Assembly: GCA_024231905.1 (NCBI GenBank)
Contig: JAAEQC010000199.1
Location: 124,001-188,000 of the forward strand
Direction: 5' to 3'
DNA: 64,000 bases
DNA from: a bacterium
GTDB lineage: Bacteria; Krumholzibacteriota; Krumholzibacteriia; LZORAL124-64-63
Position 1 is the stretch's first letter, and every line of letters begins with the position of its first letter. The notes under the pieces were generated by a model that was given only the letters and a program-made list of their open reading frames with translations, did no database searches and was not told the DNA's origin. The position numbers were made by a program, and so were the translations under genes. Below, one piece after another: positions 7,938-15,526 of the stretch.

Positions 7938-10900
7938 CTATTTTACTAGCGTCATCTTTTCCTGCCGCACCTCGTCCCCGGCGCGCAGCTGGTACAGGTA
8001 CACCCCCGCCGCCGCTCCACGACCACGGCTGTCCTTCCCGTCCCAGATCACCGCGTGAGGCCCGACTTCCCGGTTGCCGTCGACCAGCGTCCGCACCAAG
8101 TGCCCCCGCGCATCGAACACCCGCAGCTTCACCTTCCCCTTCTGCTGCAGCTCGAACGCGATCGTCGTCTGCGGATTGAACGGGTTCGGGTAGTTCTGGT
8201 GCAGGGCCACCGGCCGCGGCGTGTCGTCCACGCCGGAGATGCCCGTGGAGACCACGTTGATGTTGTCGATGGCCCAGCCCCAGCCGTTGACCACCTGGTC
8301 GGCGAAGAGGCGGAAGCGCAGGAGGACGATGTCGTCCCGGGCGTAGGTCTGGTTCAGGTCGATGCTGCGCGTGCGGTACATGGAGGCGTCGCCGTCGGCG
8401 GAGGAGTTGTAGGCGCTCTCCCAGGCGGCGTCGGACCGGCAGTCCAGGCCGTCGGACACGGGGGTCCAGGTGGCGCCGTCCAGGGAGCCCTCCACCACGG
8501 CGTAGTCCCAGAAGCCCGAGTCGCCGAAGACCGTGCCCGGGTCGCCGGGCTCGACGATGACGACCTCGTCGAAGCTGAGCTGGGTCTGGTCGGAGATCTT
8601 CACCGGGACCGTCAGCATGGCCAGGCCCGTGTCCGCGTCGGGGTACGGGTGGTTGGAGTGGAGCGCACCGTTGGCGAACCCCGTGGGTTGGGCCCAGACG
8701 AACCCGTAGCGGGAGAGGTCGTCGGCCTGGATGTCGTTGGTGAAGTCGTTGGCGTACTCGTAGACCGGCGTGGCGAAAGCGTACACGTTCAACTGCTTGG
8801 TCACTGACTGGTAGGGCGTGCCGTCCAGCCAGCCGGTCACGTGTACCGTGCGGGTGCCCGGGGCCAGGACCGGTACGTTGAGATTCTCCATCTGGCGGCG
8901 CGTGTTGGGGCCGTAGGTGGTGGCCACGGCGCCGTCGATCCACACCTGGGTGGAGTCGTAGACCGAGCGCAGGTTCGTGTCGATGACCATGTCGCCGGCG
9001 GGGATCTGCACCAGGCCCTCGATGAGGGGCTTGAACGTGAGGCCCGTTTCCAGGTCCGGGTCCGTGTAGGACCAGATGCCGCGGCCGTGGGTGGCGACGA
9101 CGATCTCGTCCTCCACCGCCGTGAGCATCCACACGCCCACGCGCGGCAGGCCGCCCGTGATGAGGGCCCAGCTGACGCCGCCGTCCAGGGACTCCACCAG
9201 GCCGATCTCGGTGCCCACCCAGATGTGGTCTGTGTCGTTGGGCCAGACCAGCAGGTCGTACACGGCCACGTCGGGGAAGCCCGAGGTGCTGACGGTGCCG
9301 GTGCCGAAGCCGCTGAGGTCGCTCCAGCTGGAGCCGCCGTCCACCGTGCGCAGGATCTTGGGGCGCTCGGCGAAGGAGAAGAGCGCGTAGGCAGTCTGGT
9401 CATTGGTGGGGTGGGTGGCCAGGCCGGAGATGCCGCCCATGGTGACGGTGGTGTAGGTGGTGGCGGGGTTGAAGTTCAGACCGCCGTCGGTGGACACGAA
9501 GATGTCGCCCGAACCGTCCATGCGGGCGCCGGCCCACACCACGTCCGCGTTGGCGCGGGAGACGCGCACGTCGTGGAAGGAGCTGAGGCCGCCCCAGTTC
9601 CCCGAGACGAGGGTCGACGCGTTCCAGGTGCCGCCGAAGTCGGTGGACCGCCACACCCCCGAGGCGCCCACGGCGAAGAGCAGGTCCGGGTCCAGGTTGC
9701 TCTTGCCGATCTTGGTGATGAAGGGCGCGTTGCCCGAACCCGTGTCCGTCAGGCCGCTGGTGGCGCTGACCCAGGTGTTGCCGCCGTCCAGGGACCGCTG
9801 CAGGCCGTTGAACTGGAAGCCGCCGATGATCTTCAGGGGGTCGTCGAAGTGCCAGGACGTCTCGTAGCCGTCGCCGCCGATCTGGTCGAACCACAGGTCC
9901 AGCTGCCCCGAACCGATGGGCGAGCGCCAGGTCCCGTTGTCCTGCATGCCGCCCACGTAGGCACTGGCGCCGGGGCGCTTGTCCACGCCGTAGAACTGGG
10001 TGGTGGTCATGCCCAGGTTCATGGTGGAGAAGGTGGAGACGCCGCTGGCGGTGCGCGTGACGCCGCCGTCGTTGGTGCCCAGCAGGAACCAGTCGCCGAC
10101 CGACGGCTGGACGATCTGCAGTTCATGATGATCCGGGTGGGGGAACCAGTAGCTGGCCAGGGGTGCGGTCGTGCGGGACGTGGAGCCCACGCTCGCCAGG
10201 GTGATCTGATAAAGCTGGGGACCGCCTACGAATACGATGGTCGGGTCGGTGGGGTGGCAGACGATGGTGTTGTCGTACCAGCCCTGACTGCCCAGCCAGT
10301 TGGGCTCGGAGCCGCTCTCGACGGTCTCGTTCCAGGTGGCGCCGGCGTCCCAGCTCACCCACAGCTCCGAGTGGGACGAGCCTTCGGCCGAGGCGTAGAG
10401 GTAGTCCGTGTTCACGGACGAGACCGCCAGTTCGAAGCGGCCCGAGAAATCTGTGATGCCGGTGTTGATGTAGCCCCAGGTCAGACCCGTGTCGGTGGAC
10501 TTGAGGATGCCGCCCGTATCCACGGTCCCGTACTGGACCGAGAAGTCCGAGGGGTCGGCCACGAGCTGGGTGACGCGCGGCACGTTGTAGCCGCTGGTGC
10601 CGGTCTCGTTGTGGACCTGGGTCCAGATGGTGCCGCCGTCGGTGGAGCGGAAGATGCTCGACGACGGGTAGAGGTCGCCCTTGTAGCGGCCGGTGGTGGT
10701 GGAAACGATGACCAGATCTGGGTCCGTGGGCGAGACCAGGATGCGGGAGACGTTGTTGAAGTCCGGGTCGTCCAGGGTGCTCGGCACCTGGAACCAGGTG
10801 GCGCCCCGGTCGGTGGACTTGAGGAGGCCGTTGCCGTTGAGGGTGTCCACGTTGTAGAAGCTCTCGCCGGTGCCGGCGTAGAGGACGTCCTGGTTGGACA

Positions 10901-11459
10901 TGGCCATGGCGATGCTCTGGATCGCGAGGTTGGGCAGGTCGTCCGTGAGCACGGACCAGGTGACGCCGCCGTCGTCGGTCCACCAGACGCCGCCGCCCAC
11001 GGCGGCGATGAACCAGGTCAGGCCCGTGGGATCGGCCGGGTCGACGACGATGCCGCGTGCCCGTCCGGCCACGTTGCCGGGACCGCGCTGGGCCCAGGTG
11101 CCGGCCTTGTCCAGGTTCCTGCTGATTGGCGCGCGTTCGATCTCCCGCTTGCGGTAGCCCGTGGCGTACTCTGGCACGGTCCGGTCCGCCGGGATGCGCA
11201 TCTCATGTAGCACACGGGCGAACTCGTCCGGGAAACCGGGCTGGGGCTGGTCCTGCCGCCAGGCCTCGAGCCGGTCCAGCTTGGTCTGGAGCTTGAAAGC
11301 CCGGGGCGAACCCGGCTCGGCGTGCAGCAAGGCCGTCTCGAGCTGGGCCTGTTCGGCCACGGTCCAGTCGTCGGTATCGGGGGTCCCATGGGGAGAAACG
11401 GCGAACAGTACAGCTCCGGCCACGGCGGCCAGGGCGCAGGCGGCGAACAGGCGAATCAT
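7938..11459 (-). CDS. Giant secreted BNR/Asp-box propeller protein with MAM-like and FlgD-Ig domains
   Basis: This 1173-residue exported protein starts with a signal peptide (MIRLFAACALAAVAGAVLF); AAGGA lies 12-16 bases before the ATG. Residues 110-780 carry many sialidase/VPS10-type Asp-box repeats, S-T-D-G-G-x-T-W or variants (STDRGATW, STDGGTIW, STDTGLTW, SWDAGATW, SLDGGNTW, TVDGGSSW, SLDGGVSW), implying one or two large propellers. A MAM/immune-inhibitor-A-like jelly roll follows (about 920-1075, ending NGWGWAIDNINVV), then the sorting-like domain (NYPNPFNPQTTIAFEL ... GVYLYQLRAGDE ... KMTLVK). Asp-box propellers of this type occur in glycosidases and sortilin-like binding proteins. I see no catalytic sialidase FRIP motif, so binding or structure is more likely than hydrolysis. 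Confidence 0.85.
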   Translation of the reverse strand: MIRLFAACALAAVAGAVLFAVSPHGTPDTDDWTVAEQAQLETALLHAEPGSPRAFKLQTKLDRLEAWRQDQPQPGFPDEFARVLHEMRIPADRTVPEYATGYRKREIERAPISRNLDKAGTWAQRGPGNVAGRARGIVVDPADPTGLTWFIAAVGGGVWWTDDGGVTWSVLTDDLPNLAIQSIAMAMSNQDVLYAGTGESFYNVDTLNGNGLLKSTDRGATWFQVPSTLDDPDFNNVSRILVSPTDPDLVIVSTTTGRYKGDLYPSSSIFRSTDGGTIWTQVHNETGTSGYNVPRVTQLVADPSDFSVQYGTVDTGGILKSTDTGLTWGYINTGITDFSGRFELAVSSVNTDYLYASAEGSSHSELWVSWDAGATWNETVESGSEPNWLGSQGWYDNTIVCHPTDPTIVFVGGPQLYQITLASVGSTSRTTAPLASYWFPHPDHHELQIVQPSVGDWFLLGTNDGGVTRTASGVSTFSTMNLGMTTTQFYGVDKRPGASAYVGGMQDNGTWRSPIGSGQLDLWFDQIGGDGYETSWHFDDPLKIIGGFQFNGLQRSLDGGNTWVSATSGLTDTGSGNAPFITKIGKSNLDPDLLFAVGASGVWRSTDFGGTWNASTLVSGNWGGLSSFHDVRVSRANADVVWAGARMDGSGDIFVSTDGGLNFNPATTYTTVTMGGISGLATHPTNDQTAYALFSFAERPKILRTVDGGSSWSDLSGFGTGTVSTSGFPDVAVYDLLVWPNDTDHIWVGTEIGLVESLDGGVSWALITGGLPRVGVWMLTAVEDEIVVATHGRGIWSYTDPDLETGLTFKPLIEGLVQIPAGDMVIDTNLRSVYDSTQVWIDGAVATTYGPNTRRQMENLNVPVLAPGTRTVHVTGWLDGTPYQSVTKQLNVYAFATPVYEYANDFTNDIQADDLSRYGFVWAQPTGFANGALHSNHPYPDADTGLAMLTVPVKISDQTQLSFDEVVIVEPGDPGTVFGDSGFWDYAVVEGSLDGATWTPVSDGLDCRSDAAWESAYNSSADGDASMYRTRSIDLNQTYARDDIVLLRFRLFADQVVNGWGWAIDNINVVSTGISGVDDTPRPVALHQNYPNPFNPQTTIAFELQQKGKVKLRVFDARGHLVRTLVDGNREVGPHAVIWDGKDSRGRGAAAGVYLYQLRAGDEVRQEKMTLVK

Positions 11460-11528
11460 GGGGGCAACGTCCTTGCGAGTAGGGCAGGCGCTCCCGGAGG
11501 AAGCGCCGATGATGGGAACTGCCCCTCC

Positions 11529-11534
11529 ATTATA
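11529..11534 (-). promoter_or_regulatory. -10 element for the BNR-repeat gene
   Basis: A perfect TATAAT on the minus strand about 70 bases before the ATG at 11459. The matching -35 (TACTCT at 17 bases) is poor, so an activator may be needed. Confidence 0.35.
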
Positions 11535-11565
11535 GTCGATTTATTGTCGCGAGAGTATACGCAGG

Positions 11566-12768
11566 TCAGAGCCGGAGCCGGCGCAACTTCAGCGCCGCGT
11601 CGGGGTCGTCGGGATCGCGCGCCAGGGACTCGCCGTAGCTGGCGGCGGCCTGCACCGTATCACCCAGGGTGACGTAGGCGTCGCCGAGGCCGTTGCAGGC
11701 GGCGGCGGACCCGGGGTAGGCCGTGACGTTGCGGCGGAAGACCGTGATGGCGTCCTCCGTCCGCCCGTCGGCCAGCAGCGCGTGGGCGAACCCGTTGACG
11801 ACGGACTCCGTGTAGTCACGACCGAAGGTGGCCAGACCCAATCCCTGGAGCTCGTCCAGGTCTTCGATCATCTCCTCCACCGGTTTGCGGCCGGCGAGAT
11901 CCTGCAGCAGCATATCCAGCCGGCGTGGCGCGTCCAGGTGCAGGGCGTGGGTGAGGTGCGGAAAGAGCGAGGGCAGCGGGCGGTAGGCCTCTCCGTTGGC
12001 CAGTTCTTCAGCCACGTCGAGCAGGACATCGCTCTCGAAGTCGTGGAAGTTGTAGATGCGGATCGTGCCCGCACCGAGATCGCAGACGTACGAGTACAGG
12101 GTCGTCGTCTCGTCGTCCTCGAAGCTCGTAGCCGACAGGATGCTGCGCATCAGGTCCAGGGAGTGGTTCTCCGCCTCCACGAGCATGGATTCGGCCGTCA
12201 GGTAGCGGTGACCGGGTTCGGAGCCGCGGTCAGGGTCCGATTGCCGGAAGTTCGTCGAGACCAGGAAGCCGTCGTCGGGGCGGATGATCTGCAGCGCTCC
12301 CTGCGACCATTCGACCACGGCGGACGCCCCCGATCGGTCCGCCAGGAGGAATTTGCCCCGGGCGAGCACCGCCACATTGGTGGTCCGGAACCAGGTGAGG
12401 GCTTCATCGACCGTGGCGAACCGGGCCAGGACGTGGGACTCGACGATGCCCGCGTGGGTCTCGTGCCCCGCCTCGGGTTGCCAATCGGTCGCGCCGACCG
12501 CATTGCCGTCCACGAACAGGCCCCGCTCGTTGACTCCGCCGAGGGTCGCGAGCCGGTTGCCCCCGATGTTGAATCCAAAGCAGATCCTGCCGTACTCGGT
12601 GTCCGTCGCCGGCAGGATCTGGATCGCGGTGAACGGATAGGCGCCGTCCTCGTTGTTGCCGACCAGGACCTGGTCGTCCCGGGCCGTGGCGACGATGGTG
12701 CAGGCGGTTGCGCCGGACGGCAGGGAAGTTACGGCGATCAGGACCAGAATCATGGCGATACGGAGCAT
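11566..12768 (-). CDS. Exported Ntn-type linear amide hydrolase (C45/choloylglycine-like) with TPR tail
   Basis: The ATG at 12768 (GAGGG upstream) gives a 400-residue protein with a signal peptide that ends AxA just before Cys23 (GATA-CTIVATARDD). In choloylglycine hydrolase / penicillin V acylase / C45 peptidases this cysteine becomes the N-terminal nucleophile after processing. VLVGNNEDG, GGVNERGLFVDGNA and FLVSTNFRQSDP match the family pattern. The last 80 residues form two TPR-like helical pairs (AITVFRRNVTAYPGSAAACNGLGDAY, then AAASYGESLARDPDDPDAA). Expected reaction: hydrolysis of a linear C-N amide in a periplasmic or secreted peptide, bile-salt-like or lactam substrate. The TPR fusion is uncommon. 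An upstream in-frame ATG (12843) lacks signal-peptide logic. Confidence 0.7.
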   Translation of the reverse strand: MLRIAMILVLIAVTSLPSGATACTIVATARDDQVLVGNNEDGAYPFTAIQILPATDTEYGRICFGFNIGGNRLATLGGVNERGLFVDGNAVGATDWQPEAGHETHAGIVESHVLARFATVDEALTWFRTTNVAVLARGKFLLADRSGASAVVEWSQGALQIIRPDDGFLVSTNFRQSDPDRGSEPGHRYLTAESMLVEAENHSLDLMRSILSATSFEDDETTTLYSYVCDLGAGTIRIYNFHDFESDVLLDVAEELANGEAYRPLPSLFPHLTHALHLDAPRRLDMLLQDLAGRKPVEEMIEDLDELQGLGLATFGRDYTESVVNGFAHALLADGRTEDAITVFRRNVTAYPGSAAACNGLGDAYVTLGDTVQAAASYGESLARDPDDPDAALKLRRLRL

Positions 12769-12986
12769 GGCACCCTCGAACTCTTCGCTGGTCGGTGTCG
12801 GGTACAGGGAGGTCGTTTGGATAGACGGTTCATCCTGCGCCATGGTTTCCACCCTCGGTGCGGATCGCGCGTTCGAAGCTAAACGCCTTAAACCAGACAA
12901 GTTCCATCCGTTGCTGATATTCTAAAAAGCTTGAATTAGGTCGCGTGGCTCTCCATTCTTGGCCCATACCCTCCAAAGGAGCAGCC

Positions 12987-14168
12987 ATGGACCAGATCAT
13001 CTACCTGGACAACGCCGCCACCAGCTTCCCCAAGCCTGACGTGGTGCATGAATCGGTGCACGAATTCTACAGCACCACCGGCGTGAATCCCGGCCGCTCG
13101 GGCTGCGACCTGGGCCTGGCCGCCGAGGAGATGATCCACGGGACCCGCAAGGAGCTCTCCGCCTTCTTCAACCCGAGCCTGATCGAGGCCGGCGGCAAGA
13201 AGGATCCCAACCGGCTGGTTTTCACGGCCAACGCCACTGCGAGCCTGAACCTCATCATCAACGGCATGGTGAACGCGGGCGACCACGTGGTCACCACCCA
13301 CCTGGAGCACAACTCGGTGATCCGCCCGGTGAACCATCGGGTGAAGGCCGGGGCCGAGGCCACCTACGTCAAGCCCGACGACGAGGGCTACCTGGATCCC
13401 GAGGAGATCCGCAAGGCCATCCGGCCCAACACCAAGCTGGTCATGGTCAACCACGCCTCCAACGTCACCGGCGTGGTGCAGGACATCGCCGCCATCGGCG
13501 CCGTGTGCCGCGATGAGGGCGTGCCCCTGGCTGTGGACTCGGCCCAGACCGCCGGCGTGCTGGACATCGACATGCACCGGGACGGTATCGCCTTCCTGGC
13601 CTTCACCGGGCACAAGTGCCTTTTCGGTCCCACGGGCACCGGCGGCATTTGTGTGGCCGACGACGCCGAGATCGCCGGCACCGTCTACGGCGGCACGGGC
13701 GTCAAGAGCGCCTACCCCTACCACCTGGAGGAGTACCCCTACCGTCTGGAAGCGGGCACCCAGAACCTGGCCGGCATCGCCGGTCTGCGCGCCGGCCTGA
13801 ACTGGATCAAGGAGCAGGGCCGCGAGAAGATGTACCACCACGAGATGGAACTCTTCGGCCTGCTCCAGGCCGGTCTCGACGACATCGACGGAATCCACCT
13901 GGTGGGGACGCGGAAGCTTCAGCAGCGAGTCGCCACCCTGTCGATCATCGTGGACAATTACGATCCGTCGGACGTGGGCACTCTCCTGGATGTGGACCAC
14001 GATATCCTGACCCGCACGGGACTCCAGTGCGCGCCCCTGATCCACGAGCACCACGGCACGGCGCCGCGCGGTACGGTCCGCTTCTCCATGGGACCGTTCA
14101 GCGTGCGCGAACACGTGGACGTGGCCATCAAAGCCATGCAGGAGATCGTGGCGGCGCGGCCGGCCTAG
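12987..14168 (+). CDS. Cysteine desulfurase-family aminotransferase class V
   Basis: A 393-residue PLP enzyme with the family start IYLDNAATSFPKP, preceded by a strong AAAGGAG site. The PLP-binding lysine is K210 (FTGHKCLFGPTG) with VDSAQTAG before it. The reactive-loop cysteine is C348 (RTGLQCAPLIHE), as in SufS-type cysteine desulfurases. The likely reaction is cysteine to alanine plus an enzyme persulfide, feeding Fe-S cluster, thio-cofactor or possibly selenium metabolism. No suf or isc partners adjoin it. It is divergent from the Ntn-hydrolase gene across a 218-base region with AT-rich sequence (12910-12945) where both promoters should lie. The exact sulfur acceptor cannot be told from the sequence. 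Confidence 0.88.
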   Translation: MDQIIYLDNAATSFPKPDVVHESVHEFYSTTGVNPGRSGCDLGLAAEEMIHGTRKELSAFFNPSLIEAGGKKDPNRLVFTANATASLNLIINGMVNAGDHVVTTHLEHNSVIRPVNHRVKAGAEATYVKPDDEGYLDPEEIRKAIRPNTKLVMVNHASNVTGVVQDIAAIGAVCRDEGVPLAVDSAQTAGVLDIDMHRDGIAFLAFTGHKCLFGPTGTGGICVADDAEIAGTVYGGTGVKSAYPYHLEEYPYRLEAGTQNLAGIAGLRAGLNWIKEQGREKMYHHEMELFGLLQAGLDDIDGIHLVGTRKLQQRVATLSIIVDNYDPSDVGTLLDVDHDILTRTGLQCAPLIHEHHGTAPRGTVRFSMGPFSVREHVDVAIKAMQEIVAARPA

Positions 14169-14235
14169 TCTTTTGCCCTGAAGCCGGTTCTGGACGTGCC
14201 GCGGCTTGGTGTCGTGTGATAGTCTCCTTTCAAGA

Positions 14236-14250
14236 AGATTTTCTGTGATT
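14236..14250 (+). repeat. 15-bp repeat copy 1, upstream of the ECF sigma gene
   Basis: AGATTTTCTGTGATT. An identical, same-orientation copy lies at 18301-18315; the pair brackets the sigma/anti-sigma/CHAT locus. It is AT-rich against a very GC-rich background. Confidence 0.6.
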
Positions 14251-14276
14251 CCCGTCCTCCCCAGGTGTCAGGACCG

Positions 14277-14888
14277 ATGGAAGCCCATTTCGACCAGGCC
14301 TCGGATCAGGAACTGCTGTCCTTGTGGCAGCAGGCGCCCGGCACCCCGGGCGCGCGACCGGCGGCTGCCGAACTCCTGGGCCGGTACCGGCAGCGCATCT
14401 ACCGCTGGTGCCGTCGCTACGTGCGGGAGCCCGACGAGGCCCTCGACCTGGCCCAGGACGTCCTGCTGACGGCCTTCGAGCAACTGGAGACCCTGCCGGC
14501 CGGGATCCGCTTCGGCGCCTGGATGTATACGGTCACCCGCAATCGTTGCCTGGCGGAGATCCGGCGGCAGCGCGTGCGGATCGTGGCGCCGGTGGCTCCG
14601 GAGGCCATGCCGGCGGCGACCAGGGATCCGGAGGTGCAACTCCTGGACGACCTGGCCGAGGACCGGTTCCTGGAACTCATCCACCGGGTGCTGGACGCCC
14701 AGGAGCAGGAGGCGGTCAGCCTGCGCTGCTTCGAGAGGCTGCCCGTGGACCAGGTGACCGCTTTGCTGGGACTGACTTCGGCCACCGGCGCGCGCGGTGT
14801 CCTGCAGCGGGCCCGGCGCAAACTGAAGGTGGCCATGGAGCAGGAGGAGCGGCGGGAGCGCCGCGACGGAGGGAAGGTCGGACCATGA
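14277..14888 (+). CDS. ECF-type RNA polymerase sigma factor
   Basis: A 203-residue sigma70-family protein. Region 2 runs from about 25 to 100 (IYRWCRRYVREPDEALDLAQDVLLTAFEQL, then RFGAWMYTVTRNRCLAEIRRQR). Region 4 is at 140-190 (QEAVSLRCFERLPVDQVTALLGL ... GVLQRARRKLKVA). Regions 1 and 3 are missing, as usual for extracytoplasmic-function factors. The ATG at 14277 fits an AGGTG site; a GTG at 14265 is an alternative. The stop overlaps the next gene's start (ATGA at 14885-14888), so sigma and anti-sigma are translationally coupled. Likely role: switching on a surface-stress or secretion regulon when the membrane anti-sigma lets go. Confidence 0.9.
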   Translation: MEAHFDQASDQELLSLWQQAPGTPGARPAAAELLGRYRQRIYRWCRRYVREPDEALDLAQDVLLTAFEQLETLPAGIRFGAWMYTVTRNRCLAEIRRQRVRIVAPVAPEAMPAATRDPEVQLLDDLAEDRFLELIHRVLDAQEQEAVSLRCFERLPVDQVTALLGLTSATGARGVLQRARRKLKVAMEQEERRERRDGGKVGP

Positions 14889-15526
14889 GATCGTGTCCGG
14901 ACATCACCGAACTGGTCGGAGCGGAGCATCTGTCGGAGGATCACCCCTTGCGGCAGCACTTGCGGGCGTGCGGCCGTTGCCGCGCCTCGTTGAGGGCCTA
15001 CGAGGCCTTCCGCGACGAGGCGCCGGGCAGGGACGTGACCGACGCCGAAGTGGCGCGGGCCGATGGCAGGCTCGCCGAGTACATCGAAACCCGAATGCGC
15101 GCCCGGGAAGACGCGCCGCCGGCCCAGGACTGGTCACGGGGTTGGATGGCCATGGCTGCCGTGCTCCTGGTCGCGGTGGGCCTCTGGGCCGTCGGCCCCC
15201 ACCTGACCGGCACGGCCCTGGATACCGGAGACCGGTTGCGTGGGGATGCAATGGAGGCCGCGCCCGCCGCGGCGCCGGTGACGGCGACCGTGGTCGCTCC
15301 GGGAGAAGTGCTCATTCGCTGGGACCCCGTGGCGGGCGCCGAGGATTACGAAATCATCCTCTGGACCGCCGCCCTCGAGGAATTCGCGCGCGTGGGGCCC
15401 TTGACCGGTACCGAAGGGCCGGCCGCCTGGGACGCCGAGGCGGAGCCGGGACCCGTCTTCTTCTCTGTCGTGTCCCGCCAGGCAGGCCGGGAGATCGCCC
15501 GTTCCGATCTGATCAGCCTGCCCTGA
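14885..15526 (+). CDS. Membrane anti-sigma factor with zinc-finger-like motif and FN3-like exterior
   Basis: A 213-residue protein coupled to the ECF sigma by ATGA overlap. The N-terminus has HxxxCxxC (HLRACGRC), the zinc-binding anti-sigma (ZAS) signature that grips the sigma factor in the cytoplasm. One transmembrane helix follows (GWMAMAAVLLVAVGLWAVG). Outside it is an Ala-rich linker and a single fibronectin type III-like sheet (EVLIRWDPVAGAEDYEIILW ... FFSVVSRQ). The signal is presumably sensed outside. Its last 14 bases overlap the convergent CHAT gene's end (15513-15526), so the two transcripts are antisense at their 3' ends. Confidence 0.82.
   Translation: MRSCPDITELVGAEHLSEDHPLRQHLRACGRCRASLRAYEAFRDEAPGRDVTDAEVARADGRLAEYIETRMRAREDAPPAQDWSRGWMAMAAVLLVAVGLWAVGPHLTGTALDTGDRLRGDAMEAAPAAAPVTATVVAPGEVLIRWDPVAGAEDYEIILWTAALEEFARVGPLTGTEGPAAWDAEAEPGPVFFSVVSRQAGREIARSDLISLP

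Noticed and set aside
8841-11210. 789-codon plus-strand open frame inside the BNR gene
   Set aside because: Mirror of the repetitive BNR sequence; no signal or family features.
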